Below are positions 6,461 to 14,250 of a stretch of 57,083 nt of DNA, in pieces. Location: assembly GCA_023427985.1 (NCBI GenBank), contig JAEYZM010000037.1, positions 1 through 57,083 on the forward strand, in the 5' to 3' direction. The notes beneath the pieces were generated by a model. It was not told the origin of the DNA. It worked only from the letters and a program-made list of their open reading frames with translations, and made no database searches. A program made the translations under genes and the position numbers. The DNA is from Bacteroidota bacterium (GTDB taxonomy: Bacteria; Bacteroidota; Bacteroidia; Sphingobacteriales; Sphingobacteriaceae). The first letter of the stretch is position 1, and every line of letters begins with the position of its first letter.

Positions 6461-6657
6461 ATGAAAAAAATCTTTACTCTATTTTCATTGGGATTTGCAG
6501 CATTAATATCCAATGCTCAAACTCCATTCCCTATGCACATCGACACCGCTTGGTCGGTAAAAACGGTGTGGATGCCAATTCGCCACTTACTCAACAAGTA
6601 ATTTTTGTTGGTGGTGTAGATCCAGTTAATGATCGAGTGGTTGGGTGGAAATACTAA
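6461..6657 (+). pseudogene. remnant of a short secreted protein, frameshifted
   Basis: Reading from the ATG at 6461 gives a clear signal peptide (MKKIFTLFSLGFAALISNAQ) and a few residues, then a stop at 6599-6601. Moving to another frame at about 6530 gives LVGKNGVDANSPLTQQVIF and on to ...VNDRVVGWKY with a stop at 6655-6657, which reads like real protein. One or two base changes have therefore split a gene that was probably already short. Its end overlaps the 3' end of the convergent lycopene cyclase gene by 32 bp. No function can be assigned. Confidence 0.6.
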
Positions 6658-7312
6658 CACCTCTCATCACCCATGCATTCAACATCAACAATGCCATCAT
6701 ATAAAATGAATCTTCGAAAGGAATACTTCCCCAACGAAAGGCAATGTTTTCAGTATCGTCGTATAGTACAATTGGAATTGATGTGAGCAGGCCATTCACA
6801 ATGAAAAAAGGAATGAGTGAAAGGAGATAACCGAAAATAAAATAGGCATGCCATTTTTTATATTTGTTGAAAAAGATAAATGAAATGATGGCAAGCAATG
6901 CAAATGTTATTAAAGTATAAAGTCGATCGTGGTATTTTATCAACATAAAAATTGAGAATGCATATACCAGTAACCAAAAATATTTAAGGTGTTTGATTTC
7001 TGAAAGCTTTGGGAAATAAGCTTCTACACAATGTACTACAAAAATGCATGCGTAAGGTACTACTAAGAAAAACAATACCTCTTCTATGGGCAATGATGCA
7101 ATATAAATTCTGCTGATGTATTTTTCATTGAAGGACCAAACCCCATGAATGGTAAACACATGGTCCCATATTAAAAATACAAGACCGCCTATCAATAAGC
7201 CGTATGCTAAGTTCTTCCAATGTTTGTAGAAAGCAACTTTTTTATCGAACGATAATAAAAAAGGAAAAAGTATTGTGAAAAAATCAATGAGCAAATAATA
7301 ATACTTTTCCAT
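6626..7312 (-). CDS. crtYcd: fused heterodimer-type lycopene cyclase (CrtYcd)
   Basis: The 228-residue integral membrane protein has about seven hydrophobic segments and the paired motif of the CrtYc/CrtYd family: LPIEEVLFF at about residue 75 and IPFEDSFYMM at about residue 195. Each half-motif comes from one of the two small subunits that are fused here, as is usual in Bacteroidota, archaea and fungi. It cyclises the ends of lycopene to beta-carotene. It is the last gene of a minus-strand group crtB - unknown - crtYcd, one base after the unknown gene, so co-transcription is likely. No carotenoid ketolase or hydroxylase is seen beside it. Confidence 0.85.
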   Translation of the reverse strand: MEKYYYLLIDFFTILFPFLLSFDKKVAFYKHWKNLAYGLLIGGLVFLIWDHVFTIHGVWSFNEKYISRIYIASLPIEEVLFFLVVPYACIFVVHCVEAYFPKLSEIKHLKYFWLLVYAFSIFMLIKYHDRLYTLITFALLAIISFIFFNKYKKWHAYFIFGYLLSLIPFFIVNGLLTSIPIVLYDDTENIAFRWGSIPFEDSFYMMALLMLNAWVMRGVSISTQPLDH

Positions 7313-7313
7313 A

Positions 7314-7841
7314 CTATATCGATTTTAAAATTTGCTCCATTTTTTGTTGTTCTTTAAGCGTCAATGCATTTGTGCTCATCATAAAATCATACACTTCTTG
7401 AATTAAATCTTTATCGTGTGTGTTGAATTTTTTCTTCAAAAACAATTCTACAATTTTCTGTTTGTCTTCATTCATATTCACCGAGAAGCCCAGAAAAACA
7501 GGTGTATTGCTCTGTATAGAATATCTTAAAAAACGAATTTCCAAATCCTCTGACTTACGCTGCACTGCTTCGTTCATCAATTTTTCGAAAGCTTTCATCT
7601 GCTGCAATTTGGTATAAGGACTCCAAGCATGCTTTGCTTTCAACGCTTCTACCGATGCCTTATATGCCAAGAGCAATGCATCTTCATCTTGAATATTTTT
7701 TAGCTTCTTCGATAATTTATTGGCTACAGCAGCATCGTAAATCGCTAACTTATAATGTTTCCGAATATCTTCTATGCTGTGTGCTTCTGTAACGCTAATC
7801 ATATTCATACATACAATGAATAAAATTAAAATCTTTTTCAT
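7314..7841 (-). CDS. conserved exported protein of unknown function in the carotenoid operon
   Basis: The 175-residue product has an N-terminal signal peptide (hydrophobic residues 3-15, then SVTEAHS) and an otherwise helical, Lys/Glu-rich sequence. No catalytic motif is visible. Its start ATGA overlaps the crtB stop by 4 bp, and its stop is one base from crtYcd, so the three genes form one translationally coupled unit. The tight coupling suggests a link to carotenoid synthesis or to a periplasmic process co-regulated with it, but this is only an inference from position. Confidence 0.75.
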   Translation of the reverse strand: MKKILILFIVCMNMISVTEAHSIEDIRKHYKLAIYDAAVANKLSKKLKNIQDEDALLLAYKASVEALKAKHAWSPYTKLQQMKAFEKLMNEAVQRKSEDLEIRFLRYSIQSNTPVFLGFSVNMNEDKQKIVELFLKKKFNTHDKDLIQEVYDFMMSTNALTLKEQQKMEQILKSI

Positions 7842-8674
7842 GCCGCTATGAATCTATTCTTGAAAATCGCTTCTATAAATAATAAGGCTTTTCTCGAATC
7901 GGCAACTCGAATTCTTTTACTTGCCACTTCTTTTGCAGGTGTATTTTTTATTTTTCGAAATAGGTCGATGTAGTAACGATAGGCAATGTACACTCCTAGT
8001 CGAGCCCCAGATGGCAATCGCTTAATGCCCTCTAAGCCATGATCGAAATCTTTTTGTATGTCTTCTTCTATTGCACGCTTATCTTGCTCACAAAAATTAC
8101 TAAACTCCACGTTTGGAAAATAAATTCGACCTCGTTCCATGTAGTCCGATTTTATATCTCTCAAGAAATTTATTTTTTGAAACGCTGCGCCTAAACTGCG
8201 TGCCATTGGCGTCAATTCACCATATTGTTTTTTATCGCCTTCACAAAAAATCATTAAACACATTAAACCAATTACTTCTGCAGAACCGTAAATGTATTCC
8301 TTATACGAATCTGTTTCGTATGTATTTTTGTCGATGTCCATTTCCATGGATTTCAAAAATGCATCGATCAAATCCATTGGTATGCCGAATTTATTTACGG
8401 TGTATTGGAAGGAATGCAAGACAGGATTTAAACTGATGCCCTGCGCAATAGCTAAATAGGTATCGCGTTTGAAATTATCAAACAATTCCTGCTTGTTGTA
8501 TTCGTGAAATGTATCTACGATTTCATCTGCATATCTCACAAAACCATAGATAGCATATATAGGGGAGCGGTATTTTTTTTCAAATGCTCGTATGCCTAAA
8601 CTGAATGAGGTACTGTAGCGTTGAGTTATGATTTTACTGCATTCCAAACATGTATCGCGATACAATTCCTGCAT
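7838..8674 (-). CDS. crtB: phytoene synthase
   Basis: The enzyme condenses two geranylgeranyl diphosphates to phytoene. Both Asp-rich substrate motifs of the squalene/phytoene synthase family are present: YADEIVDTF near residue 50 and the QKINFLRDIKSD motif near residue 165, followed by RIYFP. I chose the ATG at 8674 (MQELYRD), which gives 278 residues; an in-frame GTG at 8707 would add 11 Lys/Asn-rich residues without support. The gene is divergent from crtI with about 97 bp between them, so the two carotenoid transcripts probably share a control region. Confidence 0.92.
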   Translation of the reverse strand: MQELYRDTCLECSKIITQRYSTSFSLGIRAFEKKYRSPIYAIYGFVRYADEIVDTFHEYNKQELFDNFKRDTYLAIAQGISLNPVLHSFQYTVNKFGIPMDLIDAFLKSMEMDIDKNTYETDSYKEYIYGSAEVIGLMCLMIFCEGDKKQYGELTPMARSLGAAFQKINFLRDIKSDYMERGRIYFPNVEFSNFCEQDKRAIEEDIQKDFDHGLEGIKRLPSGARLGVYIAYRYYIDLFRKIKNTPAKEVASKRIRVADSRKALLFIEAIFKNRFIAA

Positions 8675-8771
8675 AAATTTATTTTTTTTGGTATTTCTTG
8701 TAAACACGATTAGCTTTATTTGGTTTTATATAAATCTATTAATTTTTATCAGATAGGCAAAAAGCCATAAA

Positions 8772-10256
8772 ATGACTCAAACTAAACACATTATCGTAAT
8801 AGGCGCGGGATTCTCCGGCCTTGCAGCATCGGCAGTACTCGCAAAAAAAGGTTATAAAGTGACATTGATGGATAAAAACGATCAGTGTGGTGGGCGTGCA
8901 AGAACATGGGAAAAAGATGGCTTTATGTTCGACATGGGACCAAGCTGGTATTGGATGCCAGAAGTTTTCGAAAATTATTTTAAGCTCTTCGGAAAGCAGA
9001 GCATCGACTTTTACGATTTGAAACGCTTAGATCCTTCCTATAGAATTTATTTTGGCGAGAATGATTTTTTAGATGTACCATCGGCATTAAACGATTTAAA
9101 CGAAACATTTGAAAAATTAGAGGCAGGCAGTGCAAAGCATTTGGAAAAATTTTTGAAGGAGGCGCAGTACAAATACGAAACGGGCATGAACGATTTTGTG
9201 TGGAAGACATCGGATTCTATCACAGAATTTTTCGACATCAGAATTCTTCAACAACTTTTCAAAATTAATTTATTTGGATCTGTGAGTAAGGAAGTTCGAC
9301 AAGCATTCAAGCATCCTAAACTCATTAAAATGCTGGAGTTTCCAGTGCTCTTCCTTGGCGCTACACCACAGAATACACCCGGACTTTATTCGCTGATGAA
9401 CTATGCCGATCTTGCATTGGGCACTTGGTATCCTATGGGTGGCATGAATGAAATTGTGAAAGCGATGGAGCAAATTGCGCGCGAACAAGGGGTAGAAATT
9501 TTGCTTCAGGAAGAGGTTCAAAAAATTGAATCGGAAAAAGGGCGAGTAAGTAAAGTGCAGAGCAGCAAGCAATCTATTTATGCCGATGCAGTGCTGGCCG
9601 CGAACGATTATGCGCATACCGATTTAACATTGCTCGATGCAAAAGATGCGAATTATGATGAAAAATATTGGGACAAAAGGGATATGTCGCCCTCCTCTTT
9701 ATTGTTTTATGTGGGGCTTGATAAAAAATTGAGCAATGTGAAACATCATAATTTATTTTTCGACGAAGATTTTGAGCAACATGCTTATGAAATTTACACC
9801 GATCCCAAATGGCCGAGCAAGCCATTGTTCTATACCTGCATCCCATCTGTAACGGATTCAAGTGTTGCGCCGGAAGGACATGAAAATTTATTTTTCTTGG
9901 TGCCGCTTGCACCCGGACTGCATGACTCTGAGGAATTGCGTGAAAAATATTTCGATGTAATACTACATCGCTTCGAAAAATTAACGGGAAATAAAATTCG
10001 TGAATCGATTTTGTTCAAGCGCTCTTATGCAATGAACGATTTCAAAAAAGATTATCATTCCTATAAAGGCAATGCTTACGGATTGGCGAACACTCTTTTG
10101 CAGACGGCATTTCTGAAACCAAAAATGAAATCAAAAAAGTTAAAGAATTTATTTTATGCGGGTCAGCTTACCGTACCCGGACCAGGGGTGCCACCTTCAA
10201 TTATTTCGGGTCAGGTTGCGGCTAGGGAGATCGATTCTTACCTCAAAGGGCTCTAA
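8772..10256 (+). CDS. crtI: phytoene desaturase
   Basis: The 494-residue flavoprotein starts with the Rossmann FAD motif IGAGFSGLAASAVLAKKG and has the second GGRARTWEKDGFMFDMGPSWYW block typical of CrtI. The C-terminal carotenoid-type FAD motif is seen as LFYAGQLTVPGPGVPPSIISG. CrtI desaturates phytoene stepwise to lycopene, which the neighbouring CrtYcd can cyclise. Length is normal. It is transcribed away from crtB and ends in a likely terminator. The sigma factor gene that follows has its own promoter, so crtI is probably monocistronic. Confidence 0.92.
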   Translation: MTQTKHIIVIGAGFSGLAASAVLAKKGYKVTLMDKNDQCGGRARTWEKDGFMFDMGPSWYWMPEVFENYFKLFGKQSIDFYDLKRLDPSYRIYFGENDFLDVPSALNDLNETFEKLEAGSAKHLEKFLKEAQYKYETGMNDFVWKTSDSITEFFDIRILQQLFKINLFGSVSKEVRQAFKHPKLIKMLEFPVLFLGATPQNTPGLYSLMNYADLALGTWYPMGGMNEIVKAMEQIAREQGVEILLQEEVQKIESEKGRVSKVQSSKQSIYADAVLAANDYAHTDLTLLDAKDANYDEKYWDKRDMSPSSLLFYVGLDKKLSNVKHHNLFFDEDFEQHAYEIYTDPKWPSKPLFYTCIPSVTDSSVAPEGHENLFFLVPLAPGLHDSEELREKYFDVILHRFEKLTGNKIRESILFKRSYAMNDFKKDYHSYKGNAYGLANTLLQTAFLKPKMKSKKLKNLFYAGQLTVPGPGVPPSIISGQVAAREIDSYLKGL

Positions 10257-10271
10257 TTGCCCTCTTTTTTT
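10247..10271 (+). terminator. rho-independent terminator after crtI
   Basis: AGGGC and GCCCT form a short 5-bp GC stem around a seven-base loop that contains the crtI stop codon, followed by C and seven T residues (10265-10271). The stem is short, so termination may be partial. Confidence 0.5.
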
Positions 10272-10326
10272 GACCATAAATCTTGAGGGTTCATTTTTCT
10301 TTCATCTCAAAAAAGGCCCTAATATA

Positions 10327-10360
10327 TGTTTAAACACAATGTTTAAGTTTTGTTACAAAA
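10327..10360 (+). promoter_or_regulatory. cluster of TGTTTAA-type repeats upstream of a sigma factor
   Basis: Within 34 bp there is the perfect palindrome TGTTTAAACA (10327-10336), a second TGTTTAA half (10340-10346) and the palindrome TTTTGT-T-ACAAAA (10348-10360). They sit just upstream of the promoter at 10375. Such a cluster suggests one or two repressors or activators. Confidence 0.45.
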
Positions 10361-10374
10361 AACTTTAACAAAAA

Positions 10375-10407
10375 TTTGGTATTTAGAATGATTATTGCTT
10401 ACATTTG
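10375..10407 (+). promoter_or_regulatory. Bacteroidota-type promoter of the sigma factor gene
   Basis: TTTG (10375-10378), a 21-nt spacer and an exact TACATTTG (10400-10407) match the TTTG / TAnnTTTG promoter. Transcription would start near 10412-10415, giving a leader of about 20 nt with a purine-rich AAAGGAAA stretch before the ATG. Confidence 0.65.
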
Positions 10408-10432
10408 AATAAGCAAAGAAAGGAAAATACCT

Positions 10433-10984
10433 ATGACAAGACCTGAATTCAATGACATGGTTTTGAGACAAACCAGCTCATTAAGAATGTATGCGTTGCA
10501 TTTTACCCACGATGCTGACGATGCCGACGACTTGGTACAAGATACTTTGTTAAAGGCGATCACCTATTATAATAAGTTTGCAGAAGGAACAAACTTGAAA
10601 GGATGGTTATACACCATCATGAAAAACACCTTCATCAACAATTACAGAAGAATTACCAAAATCAATACTTTGGTAACGAAGTCGGATGAGATTAGCTCTG
10701 CTAATTTGTACTTCAGTTCTACTGTAAACAATGCAGAAGGTAAATTCATTTTAGACGACATCAAGCGTGCCTTGATTAATTTAGCGGATGAATACAAGAT
10801 TCCTTTTACGATGTATTTTGAAGGCTATAAGTATCATGAGATTGCCGATTATCTAAGCATTCCGATTGGTACAGTAAAGACTCGTATTCACGTTGCACGT
10901 AAGTTGTTGAAGAATCAACTGAAAGCTTACGAGAGAAATATCAAGAAAGTGAGCAACGATGAAGATTCAATTTTTGAAGATTAA
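10433..10984 (+). CDS. sigma-70 family (ECF-type) RNA polymerase sigma factor, stand-alone
   Basis: The 183-residue protein has region 2 (about residues 10-75, with HDADDADDLVQDTLLKA and GWLYTIMKNTFINNYRR) and region 4 (about residues 110-165, ending HEIADYLSIPIGTVKTRIHVARK) with a short linker, the ECF layout. No anti-sigma gene is adjacent. This conserved Bacteroidota ECF type is often found without one. It follows crtI on the same strand but has its own promoter and repeats upstream and a strong terminator downstream. A role in controlling the carotenoid genes is possible from position only. Confidence 0.88.
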   Translation: MTRPEFNDMVLRQTSSLRMYALHFTHDADDADDLVQDTLLKAITYYNKFAEGTNLKGWLYTIMKNTFINNYRRITKINTLVTKSDEISSANLYFSSTVNNAEGKFILDDIKRALINLADEYKIPFTMYFEGYKYHEIADYLSIPIGTVKTRIHVARKLLKNQLKAYERNIKKVSNDEDSIFED

Positions 10985-10995
10985 TTCTATTAATA

Positions 10996-11025
10996 TAAAA
11001 AAACCCGCATAAGCGGGTTTTTTTA
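10996..11025. terminator. bidirectional rho-independent terminator
   Basis: An A-run, ACCCGC, loop ATAA, GCGGGT and a T-run form a stem that extends through the A/T tracts. It reads as a terminator on both strands and separates the convergent sigma factor gene and the DUF4097-like gene. Confidence 0.85.
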
Positions 11026-11029
11026 TTGC

Positions 11030-12097
11030 CTATTGAAAATAGATTGTTGTATAATTTCCATCGAGAATCAAATTCCCCTTACCCCCATTTCCTACTTTAC
11101 CTTTGTATTCTTTTTCATGAGTAGTTTCATTGTTGGTTTTTACAAAATTATCAATACGCTGATTGTTTAATTTCAAGTCTCCAAATTTTAATCTAGCAGA
11201 AAAATCAAATGCATTGCTTTCCGAAAATTTCATGTATACCGTGCTAAATCCAGCATTGATCTTAATTAAATCGACACCCGCACCAATCACTCCTAAGTCG
11301 GCATTCCCCGAATACTTTAAATTCAACTCTGCACTTTTGCCCAATGCATCTACATCGATATTCGCAAACTCAATGGTACCAATAATTGTGTTTACTTTTC
11401 TTAAATCTAAGTCGCCATACTTTTGTGTGATACGCAAAACGTTGGCCTCGTTGATGTACGTTTTTCCAAACTGATTTCTAATCTCTGCATTTTGTAATTT
11501 CTCGATGTTCAACTTCGAATATTTCGATTCAATATCGGCTTCATCCAATTCATCAATATCGGCCGAACCAAAACTTACATTAATTCGTTTGTTATCGCCT
11601 TGCAATTTTTGAATACGAATTGAACCATAGCTTACATTCAATTGCAGATTCGCTTTGAACACACCCATGTATACATTTCCAAACTTATTGGTTAATGCCA
11701 AAGGGCTATTCGCAGGCATCTTAACTGTATAGTCGACCGTCATGCTTTGCTTCCCCGTGTTGTACACATTATTGGGCAATTGTGTTTTTAAATACACCGC
11801 GCCACCTGCTTTGGTTTCATTGATTTTAATTCCTTCTAATAATTCCAAAGACTTGGCTTCCGACTTAGCACTTGCCTTTAAAGTTATTTCAACAGAGATT
11901 TCATTTTTCTCCCAAGTTTCCACAACTACCTTCCCGAATTGATTTTCAATGTTTAATTTATCACCTGCATTCACCGAGTAATTTTTATTAATTACTTTTT
12001 GCTTTTCATTGCTTTGACCTTTTGCAAACACAAAGCTCGAGAGCATCAGCAAGGCGATTAAATTAAAGCTGAATAGTTTCCTTTTCATAATTCCCAT
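11030..12097 (-). CDS. exported beta-rich protein, DUF4097-like
   Basis: The product (355 residues; 352 from the second ATG at 12088, which puts the Lys/Arg of the signal peptide at its start) has a signal peptide and then a regular array of short beta units with repeated N-x-F/Y-G (ENQFGK, TNKFGN, VSYGS, VSFGS, RNQFGK, TQKYGD). This is the look of DUF4097/DUF2807-like beta-helical proteins. The function is not known. It is the third gene of a sigma / anti-sigma operon and overlaps the anti-sigma gene, so it is a likely envelope-located target or sensor of that system. It ends at the shared terminator. Confidence 0.72.
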   Translation of the reverse strand: MGIMKRKLFSFNLIALLMLSSFVFAKGQSNEKQKVINKNYSVNAGDKLNIENQFGKVVVETWEKNEISVEITLKASAKSEAKSLELLEGIKINETKAGGAVYLKTQLPNNVYNTGKQSMTVDYTVKMPANSPLALTNKFGNVYMGVFKANLQLNVSYGSIRIQKLQGDNKRINVSFGSADIDELDEADIESKYSKLNIEKLQNAEIRNQFGKTYINEANVLRITQKYGDLDLRKVNTIIGTIEFANIDVDALGKSAELNLKYSGNADLGVIGAGVDLIKINAGFSTVYMKFSESNAFDFSARLKFGDLKLNNQRIDNFVKTNNETTHEKEYKGKVGNGGKGNLILDGNYTTIYFQ

Positions 12098-12599
12098 TTT
12101 TTAAATTTTGAACAATTTCTAATGAACGATTTAAGATTTCCAATTGCAATTGTAGATTTTCAATTAAGGCTTGTACGATAATTTCCTTTTTATTTTCATC
12201 TTTCAATTGCGGCACTAATTGATTGTAATTTTTTTGCAAATCGGCCAATTGCGCATTCAACTCTTTCACCAAATCGGGTTGAGCGTTTTTATACTGATTG
12301 ATTTCCGATTTTTTCAATTCTATCAAAGAACTGAATTGCGCTTGAGCAGTTAAGACTTCTTGGTTGATGATGACATCTTCCGAAGGCTTCTTAGTTGCAT
12401 TTTTGTTTTGTATTAGGAAAATACTCGATGCAAACACCAATAAAATAGATGCGGCAACCGATAAAGAACGTGTCCATTGTTTGCGTTTACGTGCTTTCAA
12501 TTTCTGCTCAATATCTTCCCAAAGAAACAAGGGAGCCTCTTCGGTATCGAAGGCCTGTTTGTTTTCTCTGATTATGTTTTCTAAAAAATCCTTATTCAT
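12063..12599 (-). CDS. probable anti-sigma factor, single-pass membrane protein
   Basis: The 178-residue protein has a cytosolic N-terminus of about 43 residues (with FLWEDIEQKLKARKRKQW), one transmembrane segment at about residues 44-62 (LSVAASILLVFASSIFLI), and a long periplasmic coiled-coil-like part rich in Gln, Glu and Leu (NAQLADLQKNYNQLV and on). It starts inside the sigma gene (8-bp overlap) and overlaps the DUF4097-like gene. This position and topology are typical of Bacteroidota anti-sigma factors that hold an ECF sigma at the membrane. Sequence similarity to a named family is weak. Confidence 0.72.
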   Translation of the reverse strand: MNKDFLENIIRENKQAFDTEEAPLFLWEDIEQKLKARKRKQWTRSLSVAASILLVFASSIFLIQNKNATKKPSEDVIINQEVLTAQAQFSSLIELKKSEINQYKNAQPDLVKELNAQLADLQKNYNQLVPQLKDENKKEIIVQALIENLQLQLEILNRSLEIVQNLKNGNYEKETIQL

Positions 12600-13161
12600 A
12601 TGGAATATTTATTTTTTGTTGTATCAACCATTCTTTCAATTTCGATTTAGCTCGTAGGTATTGTGTTTTGGAAGTAGATTCAGAAATTTTCAAAATCTCT
12701 GCAATCTCTACATGGTCATACCCTTCCAATAAATACAGGGAGATCACCAACCGGTATCCATCCGATAAAGCATTAATACCACGTCGGATTAAATCGATTA
12801 AAGCTTCATTCAAATCCAATTCAAAATCCTCTGCCTCTTCTTTTAACTCATCCACAAATTCGCCTGTATCTACAAGATCTAATTTGCGTTTCCTCAATTG
12901 AGAAATGCTTTTATTAATCACGATTCGTTTAAGCCAAACACCAAAGCTTGCATCTTCCCGGTATTCCTGAATACGCAAGAACACTTCCAGAAATGCATCT
13001 TGCAATACATCTTCTGCTTCAGCCGAATGCCCTAAAATTCTAAATGCAGTATTGTACATATTCTTTGCATAGAGTTTGTACAATTCCCTCTGTGCATTAG
13101 AATCGCCTTGCTTGCATCTTTGAATAAGATAGCTTTGAATGTCTTTTACTTTTTGTCCCAA
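12592..13161 (-). CDS. ECF RNA polymerase sigma factor
   Basis: The 189-residue protein has sigma region 2 (residues 15-90; SAEAEDVLQDAFLEVFLRI and FGVWLKRIVINKSISQLRKRK) and region 4 (residues 120-175; DGYRLVISLYLLEGYDHVE and ISESTSKTQYLRAKSKL). It heads the operon with its anti-sigma and a DUF4097-like protein. The reading frame begins at TTG (13161); no in-frame ATG occurs before residue 35, so a rare start is likely. An ECF-type promoter lies just upstream, suggesting autoregulation. Confidence 0.88.
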   Translation of the reverse strand: MGQKVKDIQSYLIQRCKQGDSNAQRELYKLYAKNMYNTAFRILGHSAEAEDVLQDAFLEVFLRIQEYREDASFGVWLKRIVINKSISQLRKRKLDLVDTGEFVDELKEEAEDFELDLNEALIDLIRRGINALSDGYRLVISLYLLEGYDHVEIAEILKISESTSKTQYLRAKSKLKEWLIQQKINIPYE

Positions 13162-13183
13162 GTGATCGTAAATACAATGAAAA

Positions 13184-13206
13184 GACGCAGCCCAAATCGG
13201 AGGGTT
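13184..13206 (-). promoter_or_regulatory. ECF-type promoter (AAC-N16-CGTC), probably autoregulated
   Basis: On the minus strand TGCAAC (AAC at 13206-13204) is followed by 16 bases and CGTC (13187-13184), matching the general ECF consensus of AAC in the -35 and CGTC in the -10. It stands about 23 bp before the TTG start of the ECF sigma gene, so the sigma factor probably transcribes its own operon. Confidence 0.6.
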
Positions 13207-13233
13207 GCATCGGCATAAATAATTTTAAGAAAA

Positions 13234-14247
13234 TTAAATGAGATTCACTTCTCTTTCTAAAGATACGCCAAAACGATCGTAAACGGAATCGATGATTTGT
13301 TGGGAGAATTGATAAATCTCCTGACCGCTGGCGCCGCCATGATTTACAATTACCAATGCCTGATTGGGCCAAGTGCCAACATTTCCAATCTGTTTGCCTT
13401 TCCAACCGCATTGTTCGATTAACCATCCGGCCGCGAGCTTCGCCTCTGAATCGTTCAAAGGATAATTCACAATATTGGGATATTGCGCTTTCAATTGCTC
13501 CAATTGTTGGATGGGCACAATTGGATTTTTAAAGAATGAACCTGAATTTCCGATGGTACTCGGATCGGGTAATTTAGACACTCGAATATGCGCTACCACA
13601 TCGGCCACATCTCTAATGCTTGGATTTTTGATACCACGTTTTTCGAGTTCTTCTTGAATAGCTCCGTATTGTAATTTCAAGTTTGGAGTTTTCGATAATT
13701 TGAAGACTACCGAACAGATAATGTATTTGCCTTTGTATTTATTTTTGAAAACACTTTCGCGGTAAGAAAATTCACATGCCGCTTTGTCGAACTGCTCCAA
13801 TTCCATCCGCTCCAAATTCAAAGCAGTTAAAGAATGAAAAATATCTTTGATCTCTACACCATAGGCGCCAACATTTTGAATGGGCGATGCACCCACAGTT
13901 CCGGGAATCAAACTTAAATTTTCAATACCTGAGTAACCCTTGTTTACATTGAATTGTACGAACTCGTTCCAATTTTCTGCTGCACCTGCTTCAACAAAAA
14001 CATCGTTCCCATCTTCACAAATTCGAATGCCTTTGATGCCCATGCGAATGACCAATCCATCGAAATTTTTGCTCAACAACAGATTACTTCCTCCACCCAA
14101 TACGAAAATTTTATTTTCCTTGGCGATGTCCGACTGCAATACTTCTTTCAGTTCATCGACCGAATGCACCTCTGCAAAATATTTTGCAGACACATCGATC
14201 CGAAAAGTATTGTATGGAAGTAAAGATGTATTGTTTTGTATGAGCAT
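13234..14247 (-). CDS. murB: UDP-N-acetylenolpyruvoylglucosamine reductase
   Basis: The 337-residue flavoenzyme makes UDP-N-acetylmuramic acid for peptidoglycan. The FAD-binding region with FVLGGGSNLLL is at about residue 48, SLIPGTVGASPIQNVGAYG at about residue 110, the catalytic Ser in IGNSGSFFKNP at about residue 233, SYRES earlier, and the C-terminal EREVNLI carrying the active-site Glu. Length fits the longer type I enzymes. It follows lpdA on the same strand after only 3 bases, so the two are probably co-transcribed although unrelated in function. Confidence 0.94.
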   Translation of the reverse strand: MLIQNNTSLLPYNTFRIDVSAKYFAEVHSVDELKEVLQSDIAKENKIFVLGGGSNLLLSKNFDGLVIRMGIKGIRICEDGNDVFVEAGAAENWNEFVQFNVNKGYSGIENLSLIPGTVGASPIQNVGAYGVEIKDIFHSLTALNLERMELEQFDKAACEFSYRESVFKNKYKGKYIICSVVFKLSKTPNLKLQYGAIQEELEKRGIKNPSIRDVADVVAHIRVSKLPDPSTIGNSGSFFKNPIVPIQQLEQLKAQYPNIVNYPLNDSEAKLAAGWLIEQCGWKGKQIGNVGTWPNQALVIVNHGGASGQEIYQFSQQIIDSVYDRFGVSLEREVNLI

Positions 14248-14250
14248 AAA

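Noticed and set aside
9270..10018. Long minus-strand frames opposite crtI
   Set aside because: Composition is that of a complementary strand (His/Arg/Cys-rich), and crtI motifs run through the whole plus-strand frame.
13097..13426. 109-residue minus-strand frame between murB and the sigma gene
   Set aside because: It overlaps the end of murB and the ECF promoter in another frame and is Arg/Trp/Ser-rich without domain signs.
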